64,000 nucleotides of DNA from Cloacibacterium normanense (GCF_003860565.1 NZ_CP034157.1:682001-746000); one strand, 5' to 3'. Numbered from the stretch's first letter, positions 1-8,189 are shown. Notes: generated from the letters alone by a model not told the origin. Made by a program: numbers and translations.

Positions 1-88
1 TAGTCTTTTTAATTCTATAAACATGACATTTGTCATATTTTTTGTCATTCCGCTCAGATTTATATAGTTTTACACCAAATTAAAAACA

Positions 89-352
89 ATGGCTCTACAA
101 GACCAAAATACTCCGAAAACTCCTGAAGAACAGAAAGAAGAATACAAAAAAAATCCTATGCGCTTGTACGGAATTTATTCTTCCATCGTGTTTCAGATGT
201 TGGCCATCATTGCTTTAGGATTTTGGGGCGGGAAGAAAATTAATGATTATCTAGAATTGCCCAATGATTTATTAACCGTTGCCATTGGTTTATCAGGATT
301 AGGATTAGCCTTGTACAGTACCTTAAAACAATTAGAAAATATAAACAAATAA
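89..352 (+). CDS. AtpZ/AtpI-type ATP synthase accessory membrane protein
   Basis: This 87-residue protein has a charged N-terminus and two hydrophobic segments (about residues 31-48 and 60-78), separated by a short loop carrying GGKKIND. That is the AtpI/AtpZ architecture usually found at the head of F-type ATP synthase operons, where it is thought to help c-ring assembly or cation supply. The next gene starts 5 bases after its stop and atpB follows, so it belongs to the operon. A weak promoter (TTTG at 41, TATAGTTT at 63) lies just upstream. The family is inferred from size, topology and position. Confidence 0.8.
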   Translation: MALQDQNTPKTPEEQKEEYKKNPMRLYGIYSSIVFQMLAIIALGFWGGKKINDYLELPNDLLTVAIGLSGLGLALYSTLKQLENINK

Positions 353-357
353 TACGC

Positions 358-729
358 ATGAAACAGTCTACCTCTTGGTTATACATTGTTCTATTTATTT
401 TGGTCTTTTTTTTACATTTTGCGATATGGCAACTTTATGTAAATGACTTTCAAGTGATATTTATTCGCTATTATCTTTTCTTAACTATTTTATTTATGAT
501 GGTCATTACCATTATGTCTATTGTCAAAAAGATTTATCCAGAGTATATCGGTTTTACTTTTATGGGGCTCATGCTCTTTAAGTTGAGTGTTATGTTCTTG
601 GTAATGAATAAGTTACAATTATCCGAAGTGCCATATCACAAGTATCATTTTATACCGCCTTACTTGGTTTCTTTACTGTTAGAAACTTTGTTCGCAATCG
701 GTTTATTGAAAGAACAAAAAAATAACTAA
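358..729 (+). CDS. Small four-helix membrane protein of the ATP synthase locus (DUF6168-like)
   Basis: The 123-residue protein is almost entirely hydrophobic, with four predicted membrane segments (about residues 6-28, 32-55, 62-82 and 95-115). Bacteroidota commonly carry such a small polytopic protein between atpZ and atpB; I recall it as DUF6168, but that name is from memory. It may play the part of AtpI. No catalytic motif is visible. It is almost contiguous with the upstream accessory gene and is followed by a strong promoter for atpB. Confidence 0.6.
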   Translation: MKQSTSWLYIVLFILVFFLHFAIWQLYVNDFQVIFIRYYLFLTILFMMVITIMSIVKKIYPEYIGFTFMGLMLFKLSVMFLVMNKLQLSEVPYHKYHFIPPYLVSLLLETLFAIGLLKEQKNN

Positions 730-736
730 TTCATAC

Positions 737-767
737 TTTGTTAATTTGTTTTTTTATCATATTTTTG
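737..767 (+). promoter_or_regulatory. Bacteroidota-type promoter for atpB and the downstream atp genes
   Basis: A TTTG box at 737-740 and TATTTTTG at 760-767 are separated by exactly 19 bases, a full match to TTTG-N19-TAnnTTTG. It is 26 bases upstream of the atpB start, so the structural subunits can be transcribed independently of the two accessory genes. Confidence 0.75.
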
Positions 768-793
768 CAAAACTTTTAAAATAACATAAATCA

Positions 794-1954
794 ATGCTGA
801 AAAGAGGAGTTTTATTAATCGGTTTTTTATCTACATTTTCACTTTCTTTAGCGCAACATCACGAAGCTGCAGCAGAAACTAAACCTGCTACAGAAACCAA
901 AGTGGTAAGTGCCGAAGAAGCAGAAAAAGAACAAATAAAGAAAGAAAATAAGGAGTTTATAGACCATCACTTGTTAGATGCTCACAGCTTTGATATTATG
1001 GTGGAAAAGAAAGCAGACGGTACAGAACACCACATCGGTTTTCCACTTCCTGTTATTTTCTATGATGAAGCAAACGGTCTTCATGCATTCATGAGTTCAA
1101 AATTTCACCACGGTAAAGAATTGAAAGATGCTCATGGCAAAAAATACAACGTAGTAGAAAGCAAAGGTGCAAACTACGCTCTTTACCACGAAAAAATTGT
1201 AAAAACAGACGCTTCTGGTGCTATTACTTTAGATGACCACGGTCACGCTACCAATGCAAAAGTTTTAGACTTATCTATCACGAAAAGTGTTTTAATGATT
1301 CTATGTGCATCATTATTGATGATTGTAATTTTTGGTTCTATGGCTAGAAATTATAAGAAATCACCAATTCCTACAGGTGCAGGTAAATTATTCGAACCAC
1401 TGGTAATCTTCATCAGAGATGAGATTGCGATTCCAAACATCGGACCGAAATATCACAAATATATTTCTTATTTATTGACTATTTTCTTCTTCATTTTATT
1501 CCTGAACGTATTTGGTTTATTACCTTTCGGGATTAATGTAACAGGGAATTTAGCCATTACAGCTGCTTTAGCAATTTTTACCTTCATCATTACACAGTTT
1601 ACGGCAAACAGAAACTATTGGCAACACATCTTCTGGATGCCAGGTTTACCGTTCTTAATGAAATTGGTAATGATTCCTATCGAATTAATCGGGATGATTA
1701 TTAAGCCGTTTGCATTGTTAATACGTCTCTTTGCAAACATGTCAGCAGGTCACATCGTAATTATGTCATTAATTGCAATGATTTATTACTTCCAAAATGT
1801 AATTGCAGGCGTTGCATTCCCATTCTTAACATTTGTATTGTATTTATTAGAGATATTAGTAGCATTCTTACAAGCGTATATCTTCACCATGCTTTCTGCG
1901 GTTTACTTCGGAATGGCTAATGAAGAACACCACCACGAAGAAGCTCATCACTAA
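794..1954 (+). CDS. atpB: F0F1 ATP synthase subunit a
   Basis: The 386-residue protein starts with a signal peptide-like segment ending in LSLAQ. A hydrophilic His/Glu/Lys-rich region of about 130 residues follows, then the five or six helices of subunit a. The essential half-channel arginine is visible in LLIRLFANMSAGH. The periplasmic extension makes it longer than the usual 240-280 residues, as is common in Bacteroidota. It forms the proton channel with the c-ring. It ends in a His-rich tail. atpE follows after 130 bases of low-complexity repeats. Confidence 0.95.
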   Translation: MLKRGVLLIGFLSTFSLSLAQHHEAAAETKPATETKVVSAEEAEKEQIKKENKEFIDHHLLDAHSFDIMVEKKADGTEHHIGFPLPVIFYDEANGLHAFMSSKFHHGKELKDAHGKKYNVVESKGANYALYHEKIVKTDASGAITLDDHGHATNAKVLDLSITKSVLMILCASLLMIVIFGSMARNYKKSPIPTGAGKLFEPLVIFIRDEIAIPNIGPKYHKYISYLLTIFFFILFLNVFGLLPFGINVTGNLAITAALAIFTFIITQFTANRNYWQHIFWMPGLPFLMKLVMIPIELIGMIIKPFALLIRLFANMSAGHIVIMSLIAMIYYFQNVIAGVAFPFLTFVLYLLEILVAFLQAYIFTMLSAVYFGMANEEHHHEEAHH

Positions 1955-2084
1955 TAAGAACCAAGTGAAAAGAGCCAAGATAAAAGAGTTAAGAGCCAAG
2001 TAGAAAGTTATCATTTTGAACTCGTAACTCGGATCTCGAAACTCAAAACATAAAAGTAGAAACTAATTTTTAAAATTATATATT
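1955..2084. repeat. Low-complexity 'word' repeat between atpB and atpE
   Basis: The spacer has repeated words: AAGAGCCAAG and AGAGTTAAGAGCCAAG at about 1971-2002, then AACTCGTAACTCGGATCTCGAAACTC at about 2020-2045 (given as its repeating parts AACTCG, GATCTCG, AAACTC). It has no open frame and no strong hairpin. Similar degenerate word arrays occur at four or more other intergenic sites in this window with different words. Confidence 0.5.
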
Positions 2085-2279
2085 ATGGAAATTCCAAAAC
2101 TAGTAGGTGCAGGTTTAGTAGTAATCGGAGCAGGTTTAGGTATCGGTAAAATCGGTGCTGCTGCTTTAGAAGGTATGGCTCGTCAGCCAGAACAAGCTGG
2201 TAAATTACAAACTGCAATGCTTATTGCTGCTGCACTAGTTGAAGGTCTTGCATTTGCTGCATTATTTGCTGTAAACTAA
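2085..2279 (+). CDS. atpE: F0F1 ATP synthase subunit c
   Basis: The 64-residue hairpin protein has a glycine-rich first helix (GAGLVVIGAGLGIGKIG), the polar loop RQPEQ, and the ion-binding glutamate in ALVEGLAFAAL in the second helix. The Glu without the Na+-type Gln/Ser-Thr set suggests proton coupling. It is slightly shorter than typical (70-80 residues). It forms the rotating c-ring. The adjacent downstream hairpin may favour its expression over that of later genes. Confidence 0.95.
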   Translation: MEIPKLVGAGLVVIGAGLGIGKIGAAALEGMARQPEQAGKLQTAMLIAAALVEGLAFAALFAVN

Positions 2280-2293
2280 GACTCAAAAAAATA

Positions 2294-2330
2294 GCACTCA
2301 CCCGTAACGGTTGGTTACGGGAAGTGTTTT
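2294..2330 (+). terminator. Hairpin between atpE and atpF, leaky terminator or mRNA stabiliser
   Basis: CCCGTAAC (2301-2308) pairs perfectly with GTTACGGG (2314-2321), and CACT/AGTG extends the stem; four or five T follow. It sits inside the operon, immediately after the gene whose product is needed in the highest copy number. Confidence 0.6.
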
Positions 2331-2364
2331 TAAAAATTAAATAAAAAAAATATATAAAAATCTT

Positions 2365-2862
2365 ATGGGATTATTAGAGAATTTTTCGTCAGGTTTGTTC
2401 ATCATTCAGTCAGTTATTTTCTTGATACTTCTTTTCGTGTTAGGAAAATTTGCATGGAAACCTATCCTTACTGCTTTAAATGAGAGAGAAGTTTCTATTC
2501 AAGACGCTATTAACCAAGCTAAATTGGCTAAAGAAGAAGTTGCAAATCTTAAAGCAGACAATGAGAGAATCATCCGCGAAGCTAAAGCTGAACGTGATGC
2601 CATCTTAAAAGAAGCAAGAGAGTTAAAAGACAAAATCGTAGGTGAAGCAAAAGACCTTGCAAAATCTGAAGGAGACAAAATGATTGAACAAGCAAAACAA
2701 TCAATCAATGCTGAGAAAAATGCAGCGATGGCTGATATCAAAAATCAAATTGGTTCTCTTTCTGTAGAAATTGCAGAAACTATTCTAAAACAAAAATTAG
2801 ATAATGCTGATGCTCACAACGCATTAGTTGAAAAAATCATTAATAAATCTAACTTAAATTAA
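2365..2862 (+). CDS. atpF: F0F1 ATP synthase subunit b
   Basis: This 165-residue protein has one N-terminal membrane helix (about residues 9-30) followed by a long, heptad-like charged coiled coil rich in Lys/Glu/Ala, ending in the delta-interacting tail. It is the peripheral stalk joining subunit a to F1. It is separated from atpH by one base, indicating translational coupling. Length and architecture are typical. Confidence 0.93.
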   Translation: MGLLENFSSGLFIIQSVIFLILLFVLGKFAWKPILTALNEREVSIQDAINQAKLAKEEVANLKADNERIIREAKAERDAILKEARELKDKIVGEAKDLAKSEGDKMIEQAKQSINAEKNAAMADIKNQIGSLSVEIAETILKQKLDNADAHNALVEKIINKSNLN

Positions 2863-2863
2863 T

Positions 2864-3403
2864 ATGCTAACCTCTAAAGTAGCGAAAAGATATGCACAAG
2901 GTTTACTAGACTTTACTCAAGAGTCTGGGAACACGGCTTCTATTTTTTCGGAAATGAAAGATGTAGTAAAGATTTTTAATGAATCTAAAGAATTAAAAAA
3001 CTTCTTTGCTTCGCCAATCATTGACGCTAAAAAGAAAACCAAAGCAGCCTTAGAAATCTTTGCTCAGTTTTCACAATTAAGTAAGAATCTCATTACTTTG
3101 GTGATTAAACAAGGTAGAGAAAGTCATCTGCAGCATATAGCACAAGAGTTTATCAATAAAGTAGAAGACTTACAAGGCGTACAGAGAGTTACCTTAACCG
3201 TAGCTTCTGAACTGTCTCAGAAAAATGTAGAAGACATTGTAAAATCTTCATCTTTAGTAGACCATACTAAAAATTACGACCTAAATGTGGTAGTAAACCC
3301 TGAAATTATTGGCGGTTATATTTTAAGAGTAGGAGACCAACAGGTGGATACTTCTGTAAGAACTAAACTAAGCCAAGTGAAAAAAGAATTTCAATTAAAT
3401 TAA
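2864..3403 (+). CDS. atpH: F0F1 ATP synthase subunit delta
   Basis: The 179-residue soluble protein starts with the family pattern [13 protein letters not shown] and ends with the beta-sheet region [19 protein letters not shown], both typical of subunit delta (OSCP). It caps the F1 alpha3beta3 ring and links it to the b stalk. It lies between atpF (one base upstream) and atpA (16 bases downstream) in the standard order. Confidence 0.93.
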   Translation: MLTSKVAKRYAQGLLDFTQESGNTASIFSEMKDVVKIFNESKELKNFFASPIIDAKKKTKAALEIFAQFSQLSKNLITLVIKQGRESHLQHIAQEFINKVEDLQGVQRVTLTVASELSQKNVEDIVKSSSLVDHTKNYDLNVVVNPEIIGGYILRVGDQQVDTSVRTKLSQVKKEFQLN

Positions 3404-3419
3404 GTTAAAAAACCATAAA

Positions 3420-4997
3420 ATGGCAGAAATAAATCCGGCTGAAGTTTCAGCAATTTTAAAACAACAGTTAGCCAACTTTGATACACAAACAAATGTAGAA
3501 GAAGTGGGTACAGTATTACAAATTGGAGACGGTATCGCTCTAGTTTACGGTTTAGAAAACGTACAATACGGTGAATTGGTAAAATTCGAATCAGGAATTG
3601 AAGGTATTGTATTAAACCTTGCAGAAGACAATGTAGGTGTTGCACTTCTTGGAGAATCTAAAAGAGTAAAAGAAGGAGATACTGTAAGAAGAACCGAAAG
3701 AATCTCTTCTATTAAAGTAGGAGAAGGTCTTTTAGGAAGAGTAGTAGATACTCTAGGTAATCCTATCGATGGTAAAGGTCCTGTAACCGGAGATCTTTAT
3801 GAAATGCCACTAGAAAGAAAAGCTCCAGGAGTAATTTTCCGTCAACCGGTAAATGAACCACTTCAGACAGGTATCGTAGCAATTGACTCTATGATTCCAA
3901 TCGGAAGAGGACAAAGAGAGTTGATCATCGGAGATAGACAAACTGGTAAAACTACCGTTGCTATCGACACTATTTTGAACCAAAAAGAATTTTATGATGC
4001 TGGTGAGCCTGTATTTTGTATCTACGTTGCTGTAGGTCAAAAAGGTTCTACTGTAGCACAAATCGTAAAAACTTTAGAAGATAAAGGAGCTTTAGCTTAT
4101 ACCGTAGTGGTAGCAGCAAACGCTTCAGACCCTTCTCCAATGCAGGTATACGCACCAATGGCGGGAGCTGCAATCGGAGAATTTTTTAGAGACACTGGTA
4201 GACCAGCATTAATCGTTTATGATGATTTATCTAAACAAGCAGTAGCTTACCGTGAGCTTTCTCTATTATTAAGAAGACCACCAGGTCGTGAAGCATATCC
4301 TGGAGACGTTTTCTACCTTCACTCAAGATTATTAGAAAGAGCTGCTAAAGTAATTAAAGATGATACCATCGCTTCTCAAATGAACGATTTACCAGAATCA
4401 TTAAAACCAATGGTAAAAGGAGGTGGTTCATTAACGGCTCTTCCAATCATCGAAACTCAAGCAGGTGACGTATCAGCATATATTCCTACCAACGTAATTT
4501 CTATTACAGACGGACAGATCTTCTTAGAGTCAGATTTATTCAACTCTGGGGTGAGACCAGCGATTAACGTAGGTATTTCTGTATCGAGAGTAGGTGGTAA
4601 CGCTCAGATTAAGTCTATGAAAAAAGTTTCTGGTACATTGAAACTTGACCAAGCGCAGTACAAAGAATTAGAAGCTTTTGCTAAATTTGGTTCTGACTTA
4701 GATGCTGCTACTATGGCAGTTATCGCAAAAGGAGAAAGAAACGTAGAAATTCTTAAACAACCAGTAAACTCTCCACTACCTGTAGAATCACAAGTAGCGA
4801 TGATTTACGCAGGAACTGAAAACTTATTAAGAAACGTTCCTGTAAGAAAAGTAAGAGAATTCCAAGTAGAATACGTAGACTTCTTAAAAAACAAACACCC
4901 AGAAGTAATGGCTGCTCTTAAATCTGGTAAGATTGATGACAGTTTAACAGGTGTTCTTAAGCAAGTAGCTACAGATTTAGCTTCTAAATATAACTAA
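3420..4997 (+). CDS. atpA: F0F1 ATP synthase subunit alpha
   Basis: The 525-residue protein has the beta-barrel N-terminal domain, the P-loop GDRQTGKT near residue 172, and the alpha-subunit signature [14 protein letters not shown]. It is the regulatory nucleotide-binding subunit of F1. The start ATG lies 16 bases after atpH. All key residues seem intact. The catalytic beta subunit is not encoded in this window. Confidence 0.97.
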   Translation: MAEINPAEVSAILKQQLANFDTQTNVEEVGTVLQIGDGIALVYGLENVQYGELVKFESGIEGIVLNLAEDNVGVALLGESKRVKEGDTVRRTERISSIKVGEGLLGRVVDTLGNPIDGKGPVTGDLYEMPLERKAPGVIFRQPVNEPLQTGIVAIDSMIPIGRGQRELIIGDRQTGKTTVAIDTILNQKEFYDAGEPVFCIYVAVGQKGSTVAQIVKTLEDKGALAYTVVVAANASDPSPMQVYAPMAGAAIGEFFRDTGRPALIVYDDLSKQAVAYRELSLLLRRPPGREAYPGDVFYLHSRLLERAAKVIKDDTIASQMNDLPESLKPMVKGGGSLTALPIIETQAGDVSAYIPTNVISITDGQIFLESDLFNSGVRPAINVGISVSRVGGNAQIKSMKKVSGTLKLDQAQYKELEAFAKFGSDLDAATMAVIAKGERNVEILKQPVNSPLPVESQVAMIYAGTENLLRNVPVRKVREFQVEYVDFLKNKHPEVMAALKSGKIDDSLTGVLKQVATDLASKYN

Positions 4998-5082
4998 AAT
5001 TAGTTGATGGTTTTTGGTTGATAGTTGACGGAATTTTCTAAGACTAGCAACCAACAACCGACAACCAACAACTAAACTAAAT
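4998..5082. repeat. Imperfect inverted word repeat between atpA and atpG
   Basis: The left arm (about 5000-5028) is built of TTAGTTGATGG / TTGGTTGATAGTTG words and the right arm (about 5048-5075) of CAACCAACAACCGACAACC words. The right arm is roughly the reverse complement of the left at about three of four positions. It would form a long imperfect hairpin in the atp transcript. Confidence 0.55.
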
Positions 5083-5940
5083 ATGGCAAATTTAAAAGAA
5101 ATTAGAGGAAGAATAACTTCTATTTCATCTACAATGCAGATTACAAGTGCAATGAAAATGGTTTCGGCTGCGAAACTGAAAAAAGCACAAGATGCCATTG
5201 TAATGTTAAGACCTTATTCTGAAAAACTTCAAGAAATCATTCAGAATGTAAGCGCAAGCTCTGATTCTGATAACGTTTCTGCTTTTGCACAAAAGAGAGA
5301 GGTGAAAAAAGTACTATACATCGCTATTACTTCTAATAGAGGTTTGGCAGGTGCTTTTAACTCATCTATTATCAAAGAATTAAATCACAGAATTTCTAAT
5401 TCTGCTGTAGAAGTAGAAGTGTTAACCATCGGGAAAAAAGTTTTTGATGCTGTAAAGAAAAACAGAACAGTATATGATAATCAAAGTGCCATCTTTGATC
5501 ATGTGAGTTTTGAAAAAGTATCAAAAGTGACTTCTGCTGTGATGAAGGATTTCAGCCAAGGAAAATTTGATGAAGTACATCTAATTTATAATAAATTTTT
5601 AAATGCTGCTAATCAAGAAGTAAAAACTGAACAGCTATTACCAATATCAATGCCGGAAACTGATGGTAATGCAAACAGTGATTATATCTTTGAGCCCAAC
5701 AGAAACGAGATTTTGGATAGCCTAATTCCTAAATCTATTAAAACGCAAGTGTACAAAGCAGTGCTAGATTCTATCGCATCTGAACATGGAGCGAGAATGA
5801 CAGCGATGCACAAAGCGACTGATAACGCACAAGCACTTAAAAATGATTTGGTAATTTTCTATAACAAAGCGCGTCAAGCTGCGATTACCAATGAAATTTT
5901 AGAAATCGTTTCTGGTGCAGAAGCACTTAAAAATAGCTAA
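5083..5940 (+). CDS. atpG: F0F1 ATP synthase subunit gamma
   Basis: The 285-residue protein opens with NLKEIRGRITSISSTMQIT and KMVSAAKLKKAQ, the coiled-coil N-terminus of gamma. It closes with SEHGARMTAMHKATDNA and the C-terminal coiled coil. It is the central shaft of F1. It is the last gene of this operon and a good intrinsic terminator follows 27 bases later, so the beta and epsilon genes must be elsewhere. Confidence 0.96.
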   Translation: MANLKEIRGRITSISSTMQITSAMKMVSAAKLKKAQDAIVMLRPYSEKLQEIIQNVSASSDSDNVSAFAQKREVKKVLYIAITSNRGLAGAFNSSIIKELNHRISNSAVEVEVLTIGKKVFDAVKKNRTVYDNQSAIFDHVSFEKVSKVTSAVMKDFSQGKFDEVHLIYNKFLNAANQEVKTEQLLPISMPETDGNANSDYIFEPNRNEILDSLIPKSIKTQVYKAVLDSIASEHGARMTAMHKATDNAQALKNDLVIFYNKARQAAITNEILEIVSGAEALKNS

Positions 5941-5966
5941 GAAATATTTCTTTTATACGATAAATG

Positions 5967-5999
5967 AAAGGGTGTCAACTCAGGTTGATGCCCTTTTTT
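5967..5999 (+). terminator. Intrinsic terminator of the atp operon
   Basis: AAAGGGTGTCAAC (5967-5979) pairs with GTTGATGCCCTTT (5984-5996), allowing two G-T pairs, around a 4-base loop. It is followed by T residues. Confidence 0.85.
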
Positions 6000-6199
6000 A
6001 TGAGGATGAATATAATAAGTTCATTTTATGAGTTCACTATAGACATTTAATTTTGTTTATAATGATTAACTTTACTTAGTTTTTCTTATCCAAAGGAAAT
6101 TAGTTAAAAAGAATAAAACTAAAAATTAAAATACGTAATTAAGCGTATTGTATATCATGGGGTTTGGGTGTACTTTTGAACTGTAGATTTAAATAAAGC

Positions 6200-6217
6200 A
6201 TTACACAAAAGTGTAAT
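6200..6217. promoter_or_regulatory. Palindromic operator upstream of the putative small RNA
   Basis: ATTACAC (6200-6206), AAAA, GTGTAAT (6211-6217) is a perfect 7-bp inverted repeat. Its last base is the first T of the TTG box of the next promoter, a position suited to repression or activation. The binding protein is unknown. Confidence 0.5.
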
Positions 6218-6247
6218 TGATTCATAAAATAAATCGTTTTAAATTTG
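6217..6247 (+). promoter_or_regulatory. Promoter of the putative small RNA
   Basis: TTG at 6217-6219 and TAAATTTG at 6240-6247 are 20 bases apart, matching the Bacteroidota consensus. No protein-coding frame follows; a hairpin and T-run end the unit at about 6338. The predicted start of transcription is about 6251. Confidence 0.65.
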
Positions 6248-6250
6248 CAC

Positions 6251-6338
6251 CGTAATAACCCAAAACACAAATGATGATAAATTTTCTACTGCAGTAAAAT
6301 TAAGGTTATTATGTAAACTGCAGTAGAAATTTTTTTTT
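6251..6338 (+). ncRNA. Putative small RNA with an H-type pseudoknot and intrinsic terminator
   Basis: Stem A pairs 6251-6260 (CGTAATAACC) with 6304-6313 (GGTTATTATG) over 10 positions with one G-U. Stem B pairs 6283-6295 (TTTCTACTGCAGT) with 6317-6329 over 13 positions. The four arms alternate A-B-A'-B', so the second arm of A lies in the loop of B: a pseudoknot. Nine T residues follow stem B directly. A consensus promoter sits at the predicted 5' end and no open frame of any size overlaps. I do not recognise the family. It could also be an attenuated leader, but the next gene has its own promoter. Confidence 0.55.
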
Positions 6339-6385
6339 ACAACAGGAAGTAGTAATTTTCTTCATATTTCGATTTTTAGACCAAA

Positions 6386-6413
6386 AAAAGGGTGCGTTTA
6401 CGCACTCTTTTTT
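6386..6413 (+). terminator. Second terminator upstream of the CNNM gene
   Basis: AAAAGGGTGCG (6386-6396), TTTA, CGCACTCTTTT (6401-6411) forms a stable stem with one G-T pair, followed by more T residues. It could be a back-up terminator for the upstream RNA. No gene lies between the two terminators. Confidence 0.75.
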
Positions 6414-6440
6414 ATTAAACTTTTATATTAAAAATAATCA

Positions 6441-6448
6441 TATATTTG
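6441..6448 (+). promoter_or_regulatory. -7 box of the CNNM/hemolysin-family gene
   Basis: TATATTTG matches TAnnTTTG and lies 31 bases before the start codon. No clear TTTG is visible at the expected upstream distance. Confidence 0.5.
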
Positions 6449-6479
6449 CATAGATTAATCAATTCACAATTTTTTATAA

Positions 6480-7823
6480 ATGGATTACGATAGTGTCGTC
6501 AAACTTCTTATTGCATTATTACTTGTATTATTAAACGGGTTTTTCGTAGCGGCGGAATTCTCCATCGTTAAGGTTCGTTATTCTCAGATTCAAATCAAGG
6601 CTGCCGAAGGAAACAAAATGGCGAAACAAGCCGAACACATCATCAAACATTTAGATGCTTATTTATCTGCTACACAATTAGGGATTACCTTAGCTTCATT
6701 AGCATTAGGTTGGGTAGGAGAAAGCGCTCTGGAACATGTTTTCCATGGGGTATTCTCTTATTTCAATATCAATATTGCACCTACTATGATTACGACAATT
6801 TCTGTAGTAACCAGTTTTTTAATCATTACCGTAATGCATATTGTTTTTGGGGAGTTAGTGCCTAAATCTATTGCCATTAGAAAATCAGAAGCCACTACCT
6901 TATTCATTTCTGCACCATTAAGATTATTCTACAATATTTTCAAACCATTTATTTGGTTAATGAATTTATTCTCAAATGCTTTTTTGAAATTAATAGGAAT
7001 CCATCCTGCTTCCGAACATGATATTCACTCTACAGAAGAACTTCAATTGTTGGTAAAACAATCAGCTGATAGTGGAGAAATAGAAGAAGAAAACTACGAA
7101 ATCATTAAAAATGCTTTTGATTTTACAGACCACACTGCAAAACAAGTGATGGTGCCTCGTCAAAATATTATTTCTATTGATATAGAAGATGATAAAGAAG
7201 AAATTCTAAAACAAATCATCGATTGTGGATATTCTAGAATTCCAGTGTTTCAAAACTCGATTGATAACATTATAGGACTTTTCTACACCAAGGAAATCAT
7301 GAGAGAATACATCAAAAACAAAGACCTTGATTTAAAAGAGTTTTTGAGAGAAGCATTCTTCGTGGTAGGAAGTAAAAAGATTTCAGATTTATTAAATGTT
7401 TTCCAACAAAAGAAACAGCATTTAGCCATCGTTATCGATGAATTTGGAGGTACAGAAGGTATTCTTACTTTAGAAGATATTTTAGAAGAATTGGTAGGCG
7501 AAATCCAAGATGAAGAGGATGATGAAGATAAAATTGTAGACCAAGTAGGCGAAAACGTTTTCTGGGTAAAAGCAACTCAACCTTTAGAAGAAATTAACGA
7601 GTGTTTGCCGAAAGAATTATCAGAAGTTGGTGAATACAATACTTTAGCTGGATTTATCCTGCATCAATTAGAAGATATTCCAGAAGAAAATCAAGAGTTC
7701 GATATCGATGATTATCATTTCAAAATTTTGAAAATGAATAATAAGTCGGTAGAACTGGTAGAATTGGTCTACGAACCAAAAGATATTGTAGATGACTTAA
7801 CCGAAGAAATTAGCGAAATCTAA
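6480..7823 (+). CDS. CNNM/CorC-type (hemolysin C family) membrane protein with CBS domains
   Basis: The 447-residue protein has a CNNM membrane domain (about residues 1-190, four helices, opening NGFFVAAEFSIVKVR). A CBS pair follows (about 205-335, with VMVPRQNIISID and AIVIDEFGGTEGILTLEDILEELVGEI), then a C-terminal CorC_HlyC domain. Relatives are magnesium or cobalt transport/efflux factors; the older 'hemolysin' label is usually not functional. Some flavobacterial relatives (GldE) act in gliding, which cannot be decided here. It has its own promoter, and clpS follows 39 bases later. Confidence 0.85.
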   Translation: MDYDSVVKLLIALLLVLLNGFFVAAEFSIVKVRYSQIQIKAAEGNKMAKQAEHIIKHLDAYLSATQLGITLASLALGWVGESALEHVFHGVFSYFNINIAPTMITTISVVTSFLIITVMHIVFGELVPKSIAIRKSEATTLFISAPLRLFYNIFKPFIWLMNLFSNAFLKLIGIHPASEHDIHSTEELQLLVKQSADSGEIEEENYEIIKNAFDFTDHTAKQVMVPRQNIISIDIEDDKEEILKQIIDCGYSRIPVFQNSIDNIIGLFYTKEIMREYIKNKDLDLKEFLREAFFVVGSKKISDLLNVFQQKKQHLAIVIDEFGGTEGILTLEDILEELVGEIQDEEDDEDKIVDQVGENVFWVKATQPLEEINECLPKELSEVGEYNTLAGFILHQLEDIPEENQEFDIDDYHFKILKMNNKSVELVELVYEPKDIVDDLTEEISEI

Positions 7824-7862
7824 TTAATCTCAACCTTTACCTCAAAGTTAACTTCAATCAAA

Positions 7863-8150
7863 ATGAAATTTTACGATAATCCTCAAAGAGAATATCAGGA
7901 AGAAGTAGCGCTTCTAGAACAGGAAGACGAAGTCTACAAATTAGTGCTGCATAATGATGATGTAAACACTTTTGATTTCGTAATAGAGTGTTTAATCGAA
8001 ATTTGTAAACATACGCTAGAACAAGCCGAACAATGCACCATTTTGGTACATTACAAAGGCAAATGCACCGTGAAAACAGGTAGCATGGAACTTCTAAAAC
8101 CCATGCACGAAAAATTAATTTCCAGAGGTCTTACTTCTGAGATTGTATAA
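7863..8150 (+). CDS. clpS: ATP-dependent Clp protease adaptor ClpS
   Basis: The 95-residue protein carries the ClpS core: LVLHNDDVNTFDFVIECLIEICKHT, then the AEQCTILVHYKGKCTVKTG region and a final helix. ClpS delivers N-degron substrates to ClpA/ClpC-ClpP. Its N-terminal tail is short and acidic, as in the family. A strong hairpin terminator follows at once. The 39-base gap to the CNNM gene contains the word CAACCTTTACCTCAA, also seen upstream of the lipid kinase gene. Confidence 0.92.
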   Translation: MKFYDNPQREYQEEVALLEQEDEVYKLVLHNDDVNTFDFVIECLIEICKHTLEQAEQCTILVHYKGKCTVKTGSMELLKPMHEKLISRGLTSEIV

Positions 8151-8152
8151 AT

Positions 8153-8189
8153 AAAAAAACTCGTTCCAAAATTTCGGAACGAGTTTTTT
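8153..8189 (+). terminator. Terminator after clpS
   Basis: CTCGTTCC (8160-8167) pairs with GGAACGAG (8176-8183), flanked by an A-run and a T-run, so it may work in both directions. Confidence 0.88.

Noticed and set aside
6001-6043. Tiny frame MRMNIISSFYEFTI after the atp terminator
   Set aside because: Fourteen codons, no promoter or conserved context; chance expectation in AT-rich DNA.
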